Assembly (NCBI GenBank): GCA_007695345.1
Contig: REDZ01000080.1
Coordinates: 1-40,119 of the forward strand
Source of the DNA: Paracoccaceae bacterium
GTDB taxonomy: Bacteria; Pseudomonadota; Alphaproteobacteria; Rhodobacterales; Rhodobacteraceae
DNA length: 40,119 nt
Direction of reading: 5' to 3'
A program made the translations under genes and the position numbers. A model generated the notes under the pieces. The model had not been told where the DNA came from. It ran no database searches and worked only from the letters and a program-made list of their open reading frames with translations. Below are positions 7,664 through 15,018 of the stretch, piece by piece (within the stretch, counting starts at the first letter, position 1; every line of letters begins with the position of its first letter).

Positions 7664-8677
7664 ATGATCGACCGCGCCCGTGATTTCAGCGCCCCGCTGG
7701 TGCCGGGGCTGATGCTGGCAGCCACCATTGCCGCGGCTGCCGGGTTTCTGGGCGCGCATTACGCCGCGCCCGTGATGCTGTTTGCGCTCTTGATCGGCAT
7801 GGCGTTCAATTTCCTGCACGCCGATGGCCCCTGCCGCGCGGGTGTGGATTTTGCGGCGAAATTCGTGCTGCGGCTGGGGGTCGGGCTGCTGGGCATTCGC
7901 ATTGCGCTTGATGATCTGGCGCAGATCGGGCTGGGGGGTGCGGGGCTGCTGGTCGGGCTGATCGCCGCGACCATTGCGACAGGTTTTATCGCAGCGCCGC
8001 TGTTTCGCCGCCAATGGCGTTTTGCCCTGCTGACCGGGGGCGCGGTCGCGATTTGCGGCGCCTCTGCCGCGCTGGCGATTGCGGCTGTGATCCCGCATAA
8101 CGACAAGACCGAGCGCAACACCCTCTTTACCGTGATCGCGGTCACGACGCTGTCCACGCTGGCGATGGTGCTCTATCCGCCGCTGTTTCAACTGCTGGGG
8201 CTGGCCGAACTGCAACAGGGCTTTCTGATCGGCGCGACCATTCATGATGTGGCGCAGGTCGTGGGGGCAGGGTTTTCCGTCTCGGACCCGGCGGGCGAGA
8301 TGGCGACCATCACCAAGCTTTTCCGCGTGGCGATGCTGCCGGTCGTTCTGATCGTGATCGTGCTGGTGCTGCGGATGACGCCTGCGGGCGCAGGTCAGGG
8401 CCGGATTGCGCTGTTGCCGTGGTTCATGCTGCTGTTTCTGGCGCTGGTGGGCTTGGGCAGCGCGGTCGATCTGCCGCCCGCATTGGTGGCGCAGGTGGAC
8501 ACGCTGTCGCGCGCCTGCCTGATCACGGCGATTGCGGCGCTTGGCGTCAAGACCTCACTGAAAGCGCTGGGCGCGGTCGGATCGGGGCATCTGATCATCG
8601 TGGTGATCCAGACACTGGCGCTGCTGGCTTTTGCCCTTGGCGCCGTGCTGGCCCTTGACCTGTTCGCCCCGGTCTGA
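7664..8677 (+). CDS. suyZ: YeiH/UPF0324-family anion exporter, probable SuyZ
   Basis: This 337-residue integral membrane protein belongs to the YeiH (UPF0324) family, with about ten hydrophobic segments. Family signatures are KFVLRLGVGLLGIRIAL, GGAVAICGASAALAIAAVIP and GATIHDVAQVVGAGFSVS. A member of this family, SuyZ, is encoded beside suyAB in Paracoccus pantotrophus and was proposed to export the sulfate formed from the released sulfite. The same role is inferred here. It lies 74 bp after suyB, with a hairpin between. The next gene converges on it with only six bases between the stop codons. Confidence 0.85.
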   Translation: MIDRARDFSAPLVPGLMLAATIAAAAGFLGAHYAAPVMLFALLIGMAFNFLHADGPCRAGVDFAAKFVLRLGVGLLGIRIALDDLAQIGLGGAGLLVGLIAATIATGFIAAPLFRRQWRFALLTGGAVAICGASAALAIAAVIPHNDKTERNTLFTVIAVTTLSTLAMVLYPPLFQLLGLAELQQGFLIGATIHDVAQVVGAGFSVSDPAGEMATITKLFRVAMLPVVLIVIVLVLRMTPAGAGQGRIALLPWFMLLFLALVGLGSAVDLPPALVAQVDTLSRACLITAIAALGVKTSLKALGAVGSGHLIIVVIQTLALLAFALGAVLALDLFAPV

Positions 8678-8683
8678 GCGGGG

Positions 8684-10312
8684 CTATTCCCCGCCTTCGG
8701 CGAGCGCGCGGGCCTGATCGCGCAGCACGAATTTCTGGATCTTGCCCGTGGGCGTGCGCGGGATCGGTGTGAAGACAAACCGCCCCGGCACCTTGTAGCG
8801 CGCCAGTTGATCGCGGCACCAGTCGCGCAGCGCCAGCGCTTCCACATCATGCCCCGCCGCCAGTTCCACGAATGCACAAGGAGTCTCGCCCCATTTCGGG
8901 TGGGGCATGGCGACCACTGCACAGACCGCAACGCCGGGGTGCCGATACAGCGCCTCTTCCACCTCGATGGATGAGATATTCTCGCCGCCCGAGATGATGA
9001 CATCCTTGGCCCGGTCGCGTAGCTGGATATAGCCATCCGGGTGCACCACGGCCAGATCGCCCGAATGAAACCAGCCCCCTGCAAGCGCCCTGGCCGTGGC
9101 GTCCGGGTTGCGGAAATAGCCCTTCATCACGACATTCCCGCGAAACATGACCTCGCCCATGGTCGCGCCATCCCATGGCACGGGGGCCATGGTGTCGGGG
9201 TCCATGACCTCCAGCCCCTCCAGCGGCAGATAGCGCACACCCTGTCGCGCTTTCAGCGCGGCCTGCCGGTCGCGGGGCAGGTCGGACCAGTCGGCGTGCC
9301 ATTCATTCACCACGGCCGGGCCGTAGGTTTCGGTCAACCCATACAGATGGGTCACATCGAACCCGGCCTCACCCATCTCGGTCAGCAGCTTCTCGGGCGG
9401 GGGGGCGGCGGCGGTAAAGAACTGCACCCGGCGGGGCAGGGGGCGCTTTACCTCTTGCGGGGCATCGATCATCAGCGACATCACGATGGGTGCGCCGCAC
9501 AGATGGGTCACCCCATGATCGGCCAGCGCGTCCCAGATGGGCTGATCGCGGACCTGCCGCAGACAGACATGCGTGCCGATAATGGCCGACAGTGTCCAGG
9601 GAAAGCACCAGCCATTGCAGTGAAACATCGGCAGCGTCCACAGATAGACCGCGTGTTTCGCCATGGACGTGGTCAGCGCATTGCCCTGCGCCAGCAGATA
9701 GGCCCCACGGTGGTGATAGACCACGCCCTTGGGGTCGCCCGTCGTGCCCGATGTGTAATTGATCGCAATGGCATCCCATTCGTCCTGCGGCATCAGCCAG
9801 TCGAATTCCGGATCGCCGCCCGCCAGAAACGCCTCATAGCTGTCATCAGCGACGCTCATCTCAGGGTCGGCATAGACGATCACCTCCGGCGTGACAGAGG
9901 CCAGCGCCAGCGCCTCGTGCATCAGTGGCGCGAACTCTGAGTCGACGATCACCAGCCTCGCCATGGCATGATCGAGTTGAAAGGCGATGATCGCCGCATC
10001 CAGCCGCGTGTTGATCGAATGCAGCACCGCCCCGCACATGGGCACCCCGTAATGGCATTCCAGCATCGCGGGCGTATTGGCCAGCATCACCGACACGGTA
10101 TCACCCCGCCCGATGCCCGCGCTGCCCAGCGCCGAGGCAAGCTGCCGCGACCGGGTGTAGAACGCGCGATAGGTGAAACGCTGCGCCCCGTGGATGATCG
10201 CGGGGTGGTCGGGAAAGATGGCTGCCGCGCGGGCGAGAAAACTCAGCGGTGTCAGCGGCTGGAAATTCGCCGCATTCCGGTCCAGCCCGGTGTCATAATG
10301 GGCCTGCGACAT
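8684..10312 (-). CDS. AMP-forming acyl-CoA synthetase
   Basis: This 542-residue enzyme activates a carboxylic acid to its acyl-CoA using ATP. Motifs in order: the ATP loop INYTSGTTGDPKG (about residues 184-196), HLYGLTETYGP, FHSGDLAVVHPDGYIQLRDR, and the C-terminal PRTPTGKIQK with the catalytic lysine. It resembles medium-chain and methylmercaptopropionate (DmdB-like) ligases, but the acid cannot be fixed by eye. I prefer the ATG at 10312; a GTG at 10333 is also in frame but lies over the GGAGG that would serve the ATG. It starts five bases after the crotonase stop and is the last gene of a five-gene minus-strand cluster. Confidence 0.9.
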   Translation of the reverse strand: MSQAHYDTGLDRNAANFQPLTPLSFLARAAAIFPDHPAIIHGAQRFTYRAFYTRSRQLASALGSAGIGRGDTVSVMLANTPAMLECHYGVPMCGAVLHSINTRLDAAIIAFQLDHAMARLVIVDSEFAPLMHEALALASVTPEVIVYADPEMSVADDSYEAFLAGGDPEFDWLMPQDEWDAIAINYTSGTTGDPKGVVYHHRGAYLLAQGNALTTSMAKHAVYLWTLPMFHCNGWCFPWTLSAIIGTHVCLRQVRDQPIWDALADHGVTHLCGAPIVMSLMIDAPQEVKRPLPRRVQFFTAAAPPPEKLLTEMGEAGFDVTHLYGLTETYGPAVVNEWHADWSDLPRDRQAALKARQGVRYLPLEGLEVMDPDTMAPVPWDGATMGEVMFRGNVVMKGYFRNPDATARALAGGWFHSGDLAVVHPDGYIQLRDRAKDVIISGGENISSIEVEEALYRHPGVAVCAVVAMPHPKWGETPCAFVELAAGHDVEALALRDWCRDQLARYKVPGRFVFTPIPRTPTGKIQKFVLRDQARALAEGGE

Positions 10313-10317
10313 GCCGC

Positions 10318-11118
10318 CTACCGATCCTCCCACTGGGGCGCGCGTTTCTCGATGAACGCGCCGATCCCTTCCTCGGCATCGCGCTTGAGCATGTTCTCGA
10401 CCATGACCTGCGCGGCGTAATCATACGCCTCGGCCAGTGTCATTTCGCGCTGGGCGTAGAAGGCTGCCTTGCCGGTCGCCAGCGTCATGCTGGAACGGCT
10501 GGCGATCTTGCGCGCCATGTCCATCGCCGTTTCGCGCAGGCTGTCCGGGGCAACGGCATGATTGACCAGCCCCATCTCGGCGGCGCGGGGGCCGGGGATC
10601 ATGTCGCCGGTCAGCAGCATCTCCATCGCGTGTTTGGGGGCCACATTGCGCGACAGCGCGACCATCGGGGTGGAACAGAACAGCCCGATATGCACCCCCG
10701 GCGTGCTGAAGCGCGCCGTATCCGCCGCCACGGCCAGATCGCAACTGGCGACAAGCTGGCAGCCCGCCGCCGTCGCCACGCCCGACACTTCGGCGATCAC
10801 GGGTTTGGGGCAGGTCACGACCGCCTGCATCACGCCCGAGCATTGCGTCATGATCCGGGCGAAAAAGGCGCGGCCCCGGTCGGGCGCTTCGCGCGCGGCG
10901 GTCAGCTCCTTCAGGTCATGACCCGCGCAAAAGGCCGGCCCCTCGGCCGCCAGCACGATCACGCGCACATCCGGGTCACTGCCGGCGGCATCGAGCGCGC
11001 TGCCCAGTTCCGAGAGCATCGCGGCAGAGAGCGCGTTGCGCCGTGCGACATCGTTCAGTGTCAGGCGCAGGATGCCATCAGCATCCAGATCGCGCAGCAA
11101 CAGGCTTGGCGCGTCCAT
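10318..11118 (-). CDS. Enoyl-CoA hydratase/isomerase-family protein, ECHDC3-like
   Basis: This 266-residue crotonase-fold protein keeps the oxyanion-hole segments PAFCAGHDLKEL and GVATAAGCQLVASCDLAVA. The two glutamates that hydrate double bonds in typical enoyl-CoA hydratases (rat Glu144 and Glu164) are replaced by Gln121 and Gly141 (STPGVHIGLFCSTP). These substitutions and the ending GIGAFIEKRAPQW match the ECHDC3 subgroup. It is therefore unlikely to be an ordinary hydratase or a DmdD methylthioacryloyl-CoA hydratase. It may act on acyl-CoA by another crotonase chemistry. It is encoded 29 bp after the OsmC-family gene and directly before the acyl-CoA synthetase gene. Confidence 0.9.
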   Translation of the reverse strand: MDAPSLLLRDLDADGILRLTLNDVARRNALSAAMLSELGSALDAAGSDPDVRVIVLAAEGPAFCAGHDLKELTAAREAPDRGRAFFARIMTQCSGVMQAVVTCPKPVIAEVSGVATAAGCQLVASCDLAVAADTARFSTPGVHIGLFCSTPMVALSRNVAPKHAMEMLLTGDMIPGPRAAEMGLVNHAVAPDSLRETAMDMARKIASRSSMTLATGKAAFYAQREMTLAEAYDYAAQVMVENMLKRDAEEGIGAFIEKRAPQWEDR

Positions 11119-11147
11119 CGCCCCCCCCTTTCCCGATCATGCAGTGC

Positions 11148-11627
11148 CTAGAGGATATTCACTTCCACGCTTTCGGCAAGCGTGTTCGCGATGAAACAAT
11201 AGCGATGTGCCCGGTGCTGCATTTGGGCCAGATCCGCATCCGCGACCGTAAACCCGGTGTCGAACCGCACCACGGGGTGCAGGTCGATGCGTGTGACCGA
11301 CATCTGCCCGCGCGCATTCTTGCCCAGATGCGCCACCGCATGGTCGTGATAGCTGGCCACCGGCCAGCCCGCCTTGGCGCAGAGCGCCAGAAAGGTCATC
11401 ATGTGGCAAGATGACAGTGACGCCGCCAGCGCCTGTTCGGGGTTGGTATTGCCCGCAGCGCCGCCCCAGTCCGGGGCGGCATCGGCGATCAGTTCATGAC
11501 CGGGGCCGTAATGCAGCACATGTGCATTCGAAAAGGCCCCTGGCGTCAGGGCAGGTTCGATCCGCTGCCAATGCAGGTCAATCGACAGGTCCGAGCGTGC
11601 GGCGGCAGGGTGGGCGGCGATATTCAT
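11148..11627 (-). CDS. OsmC/Ohr-family protein
   Basis: This 159-residue protein belongs to the OsmC family of thiol peroxidases that reduce organic hydroperoxides. The paired cysteines are present: Cys74 in ALAASLSSCHMMTFL and Cys144 in HRYCFIANTL. Its ATG at 11627 overlaps the stop of the upstream methyltransferase gene (ATGA), so translation is coupled. Placement inside a cluster of acyl-CoA and methyl-transfer genes suggests it deals with a reactive by-product of that pathway, or has another thiol-based role. That part is inference. Confidence 0.9.
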   Translation of the reverse strand: MNIAAHPAAARSDLSIDLHWQRIEPALTPGAFSNAHVLHYGPGHELIADAAPDWGGAAGNTNPEQALAASLSSCHMMTFLALCAKAGWPVASYHDHAVAHLGKNARGQMSVTRIDLHPVVRFDTGFTVADADLAQMQHRAHRYCFIANTLAESVEVNIL

Positions 11628-12763
11628 GCTGCCGCCAGTTGCTTGCGCGCGTCGAAAAAGGGCTTCTCGGCGACTGTGGCGCCGGTCATGCCTGAATCGG
11701 TCACGACCTCGAGCCTGGTGCCGATTTCGGCCCATTCCGCCCCCACCATCGCAAGGGCGATATTCCGGTCCAGGCGCGGGGAATGAACGGCCGATGTCAC
11801 ATGGCCCACATCGGTTCCCCCATGCCAGACGGTCCAGAACCGCGTATTCGGCCCGTCAAGCGGCGCGCCGTCGATCACCAGCCCCACCTGCTTGCGGGTC
11901 ACACCTGTGTCGCGAATGCGGCGCAGCGCCGCCTTGCCGATGAACTCGGCCTCCATCTCCAGATCGACCAATCGGCCCAGGCCCAGCTCATAGGGGTTGG
12001 TGTGCATGTCGGCATCGGCGTGGTAGGACAGCATTCCCCCTTCGACCCGCCGGATGGTCGAGGTATGCCCCGGCTTCAACCCCAGCGGCAGGCCCGTCGC
12101 CATGATCCGTTCCCACAGCGCGTTGCCGCGCGATCCGTCGCGCAGATAGATCTCGTATCCCAGTTCCGAGGACCAGCCCGTGCGCGACACGATCAGCGGA
12201 ATGCCGTCCAGATCCATCTCGCGCCACCAGTAATAGCGCAGGTCCATGATGCTGTCGCCAAAAAGCGCGCGCATCACCTCGCCCGATTTCGGACCCTGCA
12301 GTTGCAGGGGCGAGACATCGGGTTCGCGGATGGTCACATCCAGCCCCGAATGCACCGCCAGCCCCTGCGCCCAGAGCAGGATGTCGCTATCGGCAAGCGA
12401 CAGCCAGAAGTGAGTCTCGCCCAGCCGCAGCAGCACCGGGTCATTCAGGATGCCGCCCTCGGCATTGGTGATCAGCACATATTTGCACTGCCCGACCGCC
12501 ATGTTCGACAGGTTGCGCGGGGTCAGCATCTGGGTAAAGCGCGCCGCATCCGGGCCCGTGATCTCGACCTGCCGTTCCACGGCCACGTCGCACAGGATCG
12601 CGTCATTGACGAGGTTCCAGAAATTCTGCACCGGGTCGCCGAAATCGCGGGGGATATACATGTGATTATAGACCGAAAACCCCTTCGCGCCCCACCGAAG
12701 CGTGGCATCAAAAAAGGGCGATTTGCGGATCTGGGTGCCAAAGCCGTAGTCCTGTAGCTGCAT
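11624..12763 (-). CDS. DmdA/GcvT-like tetrahydrofolate-dependent methyltransferase
   Basis: This 379-residue protein has the aminomethyltransferase (GcvT) fold, which moves one-carbon groups to tetrahydrofolate. Diagnostic parts are GFSVYNHMYIPRDFGDP, VERQVEITGPDAARFTQMLTPRN, ILNDPVLLRLGETHFWLSLADSD and SRTGWSSELGYEIYL. They resemble DMSP demethylase DmdA more than true glycine-cleavage GcvT, and no gcvH or gcvP is nearby. The ATG at 12763 is chosen because GGAGGAGG lies a few bases before it; the open frame upstream is not protein-like. Substrate candidates are DMSP or another methylated sulfonium, amine or ether acid. Similarity to DmdA is seen, but function is not established. Confidence 0.78.
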   Translation of the reverse strand: MQLQDYGFGTQIRKSPFFDATLRWGAKGFSVYNHMYIPRDFGDPVQNFWNLVNDAILCDVAVERQVEITGPDAARFTQMLTPRNLSNMAVGQCKYVLITNAEGGILNDPVLLRLGETHFWLSLADSDILLWAQGLAVHSGLDVTIREPDVSPLQLQGPKSGEVMRALFGDSIMDLRYYWWREMDLDGIPLIVSRTGWSSELGYEIYLRDGSRGNALWERIMATGLPLGLKPGHTSTIRRVEGGMLSYHADADMHTNPYELGLGRLVDLEMEAEFIGKAALRRIRDTGVTRKQVGLVIDGAPLDGPNTRFWTVWHGGTDVGHVTSAVHSPRLDRNIALAMVGAEWAEIGTRLEVVTDSGMTGATVAEKPFFDARKQLAAA

Positions 12764-12801
12764 GGGGGTGTCCTCCTCCAAAAGATGCCGTCGCCTGTCC
12801 T

Positions 12802-12828
12802 CACTCCGATGCCTATGATAGCGGAGTG
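12802..12828. promoter_or_regulatory. Inverted repeat upstream of the DmdA-like gene
   Basis: CACTCCG (12802-12808) and CGGAGTG (12822-12828) form a perfect 7-bp inverted repeat with a 13-base centre, inside the 121-bp gap between the Lrp-type gene and the methyltransferase gene. The reverse strand of the centre contains TATCAT, a possible -10 box. It may be an operator for the adjacent Lrp-type regulator. Confidence 0.45.
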
Positions 12829-12884
12829 TCGCCAACGGCGTGGCCTGAAATCGGGCCGGATACAGGACCATTCAGGTCCTTTTC

Positions 12885-13412
12885 TCAGCCAGTTGCAGGC
12901 GGATTGTTCGCATGGGGTCGCGCGCGGGCCTGACCCAGCAACCGCGACACATCGGGCTGGCCGGACTTGACCTGACGGGTGGCGAAATAGGTCACGTATC
13001 GGTCAATCCCGATCTGCGCGTCCAGCAGGTCATCCATCACCGCCTGAAAGGCCGCGAGGCTGGGGGTATGCACCGTCATGATGTAATCGACGCCCCCGCC
13101 GGTGGCGACGCAAGACGTGATCTCATCGCGTCCCAGCACATATGTTTCGAATTTGTCGAAATCAGCCTTGCGATGATGGTTGAGCGAGACAGTCACCACG
13201 ACCTGCGTGATATCCACGATCCGGTCCAACGCGATAATCGCATGAAAGCTGCGGATGAACCCTGCCGCTTTCAGGCGCGTCAGCCGTTCCCAGCACGGCG
13301 TGGGTGACAGATTCACCTTTTCGGCCAGTTGCGTCTTGCTGAGCTGACCATGCTTTTGCACGGCGGCCAGGATGCGGATATCCGTCGCGTCGAGTTCGTT
13401 CTTCTTGCGCAT
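12885..13412 (-). CDS. Lrp/AsnC-family transcriptional regulator
   Basis: This 175-residue regulator has an N-terminal helix-turn-helix (LDATDIRILAAVQKHGQ, then KTQLAEKVNLSPTPCWERL) and a C-terminal RAM ligand-binding domain (about residues 70-150). It is the first gene of the minus-strand cluster and lies 121 bp before the DmdA-like gene, so it is a natural candidate to control that cluster in response to its substrate. The ATG at 13412 is preceded by GGGGGA. The frame continues far upstream, but that part is not protein-like. Confidence 0.93.
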   Translation of the reverse strand: MRKKNELDATDIRILAAVQKHGQLSKTQLAEKVNLSPTPCWERLTRLKAAGFIRSFHAIIALDRIVDITQVVVTVSLNHHRKADFDKFETYVLGRDEITSCVATGGGVDYIMTVHTPSLAAFQAVMDDLLDAQIGIDRYVTYFATRQVKSGQPDVSRLLGQARARPHANNPPATG

Positions 13413-13732
13413 TTCATCCCCCCAGACGCGCTCTGCACCGCAGATAGCGCCGCAGACTGGGCCTGCCCGCGAATGACGCGGGCCGCGACATTTTACGTCT
13501 GTAGCGCAGGCGTGCGATCTGTAGCGCGCCCTTTGCGACATCTGACACGTCAAGAGCGAATCGTGACGCGCGCCCTTGGCCAGAAATTGCGCACAAGCCA
13601 GGTGCGACTGCACATCCGGAAGGCGCCCGCCATGCAAATCATGCAAGCCGGGCTTGCATCCCTGTCGCTTGTTCTGCGCTGCAGCATGACCCATGTTGGC
13701 GCTAACCGAACGCAAACCGAATGGAGGGCGAC
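13413..13732. promoter_or_regulatory. 320-bp divergent control region between the Lrp-type and DUF1127 genes
   Basis: No convincing gene lies here. It holds two copies of TCTGTAGCGC at 13498-13507 and 13518-13527, exactly 20 bp apart, so on the same face of the helix. It also holds the dyad at 13641-13659 described separately. It must contain promoters for both flanking genes. Phased repeats would suit a multimeric Lrp-type regulator, but the assignment is speculative. Confidence 0.5.
13641..13659. promoter_or_regulatory. Perfect 19-bp dyad upstream of the DUF1127 gene
   Basis: ATGCAAGCC and GGCTTGCAT are perfect inverted copies around one central G. A further ATGCAA occurs just upstream at 13632-13637. 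The site is 74 bp before the DUF1127 start, a typical operator position. The protein that binds it is unknown. Confidence 0.5.
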
Positions 13733-13897
13733 ATGCCTGCACTGCTGAACAACATCCAGACCCGCCTGCGCAAACGCGCCGCTTATGCCCGCACAGTCGC
13801 CGAGTTGCGTGCCATGCCGCTTGATGTGGCCATCGACCTCGACATCTACCCGCCGGATGCCGAGAAGCTGGCAGCAAAAGCGGTTTACGGGCGCTGA
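13733..13897 (+). CDS. DUF1127 small basic protein
   Basis: This 54-residue protein starts MPALLNNIQTRLRKRAAYAR and continues with TVAELRAMPLDVAIDLDIYP. It matches the DUF1127 pattern: an arginine-rich helix, a T-x-x-EL-R-A-(M/L) turn, and a short C-terminal helix. GGAGG lies just before the ATG (about 13723-13727). Small DUF1127 proteins in alphaproteobacteria have been linked to RNA turnover and nutrient responses. It converges with coaD, with six bases between the stops. Confidence 0.82.
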   Translation: MPALLNNIQTRLRKRAAYARTVAELRAMPLDVAIDLDIYPPDAEKLAAKAVYGR

Positions 13898-13903
13898 GCC
13901 GCG

Positions 13904-14398
13904 TCAGGCCCGGAACTTGCGCCGCAACGCGTCGCGCACCGGGTCCGAGACGAAATTCGACACATCACCGTTCAGCCGCGCGATTTCCTTGACCAGCTTG
14001 GACGCAATGGCCTGATGGCGGGCTTCTGCCATCAGGAATACAGTCTCGATCCGGTCATTCATCGCGCGGTTCATGCCGACCATCTGAAACTCGTATTCGA
14101 AATCGGTGACCGCCCGCAGCCCGCGAATGATGATCGAGGCGCCGACCTCTTGCGCGCAATCGATCAGCAGGTTCTCGAACGGGTGGGCCACGATCTCGAC
14201 GCCTGTGCGGGCATGCAGGTCGGCGGCCTCGGCCTCGACCATGGCGACACGCTCTTCCAGGGTGAACAGCGGCCCCTTGTCGCGATTGATCGCAATACCG
14301 ATCACCAGCCGGTCCACAAGCTGCGCTGCGCGCGTGATGATGTCGCGATGACCCAGCGTCAGCGGATCGAACGTTCCCGGATAAAGACCAATGCGCAT
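13904..14398 (-). CDS. coaD: Pantetheine-phosphate adenylyltransferase
   Basis: This 164-residue enzyme catalyses the fourth step of coenzyme A synthesis, transferring AMP from ATP to 4'-phosphopantetheine. The nucleotidyltransferase motif GTFDPLTLGH is at residues 8-17, and IIRGLRAVTDFEYEFQMVGMN is a second signature. Length is standard. The ATG at 14398 is preceded by an AGAGGGA-like ribosome site; a few in-frame codons upstream are not conserved-looking. It is a housekeeping gene with its own short upstream gap. Confidence 0.97.
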   Translation of the reverse strand: MRIGLYPGTFDPLTLGHRDIITRAAQLVDRLVIGIAINRDKGPLFTLEERVAMVEAEAADLHARTGVEIVAHPFENLLIDCAQEVGASIIIRGLRAVTDFEYEFQMVGMNRAMNDRIETVFLMAEARHQAIASKLVKEIARLNGDVSNFVSDPVRDALRRKFRA

Positions 14399-14467
14399 GA
14401 TATCCCTCTTGTCCCACCTCTGGGCACGCAACAATATTGCGCGCCCGGATGCAAGGGGCGTTGCAGG

Positions 14468-14902
14468 TCAGTAGCCCATGATCATGCCGGTCAGCGCGTC
14501 CTTTTCCAACTCCAGCTCGGACAGTTTGGCCGCCACCACATCCCCGATCGAGATCAGGCCAAGCATTTTGCCATCTTCCATGACCGGCAGGTGGCGAAAC
14601 CGTTTGGAGGTCATGGTCTGCAGCACCAGATCAGTCTTGTCGGACGGGTTGCAGCCAAAGACATTGCGCGTCATGGCCGAACTGACCGTATCTTTCAGAC
14701 AATCAGGCCCGCGCCTGGCAATCTCGCGCACGATGTCGCGTTCCGACAGGATGCCAGCAACCTTTTCCCCATCATCCGAGGCGACAACCGCCCCGATCCG
14801 CTTTTCCGCCAGCAATTGCACGGCATCGGACAGGGTGGCCTCGGGCGAAATGGTGATGACGCCGCCCTGCGGCTTTGACCGGATGATCTGACTTACAAGC
14901 AT
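14468..14902 (-). CDS. CBS-domain-pair protein
   Basis: This 144-residue protein consists of two CBS domains and little else: ISPEATLSDAVQLLAEKRIGAVVAS (first) and PSDKTDLVLQTMTSKRFRHLPVM (second, ending LGLISIGDVVAAKLSELE). Such proteins bind adenine nucleotides and sense energy state or regulate partner enzymes. The ATG at 14902 is preceded by GGGAGG with good spacing, so it is preferred to the upstream ATG at 14932. No enzyme partner is obvious from the neighbours. Confidence 0.93.
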   Translation of the reverse strand: MLVSQIIRSKPQGGVITISPEATLSDAVQLLAEKRIGAVVASDDGEKVAGILSERDIVREIARRGPDCLKDTVSSAMTRNVFGCNPSDKTDLVLQTMTSKRFRHLPVMEDGKMLGLISIGDVVAAKLSELELEKDALTGMIMGY

Positions 14903-15018
14903 GTCCCTGCCTCCCATGACTGTGCGGTGCAACGTCTGCCCGCTCTCCCATCGTCAGCGTCGGACAGGCGGGGGCCGCCTGTCAAGCGATATCCCGTCGC
15001 ATGAGCGGAAGGCCGGGG

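Noticed and set aside
10313-10333. GTG at 10333 as the start of the acyl-CoA synthetase gene
   Set aside because: It would place the GGAGG inside the coding region and overlap the crotonase gene; the ATG at 10312 fits better.
10318-11118. DmdD, methylthioacryloyl-CoA hydratase, as the identity of the crotonase
   Set aside because: Both glutamates needed for hydration are replaced (Gln121, Gly141), and the sequence matches the ECHDC3 subgroup.
11624-12763. GcvT of the glycine cleavage system
   Set aside because: No gcvH or gcvP is nearby and the sequence blocks look more like the DmdA branch; the exact substrate is left open.
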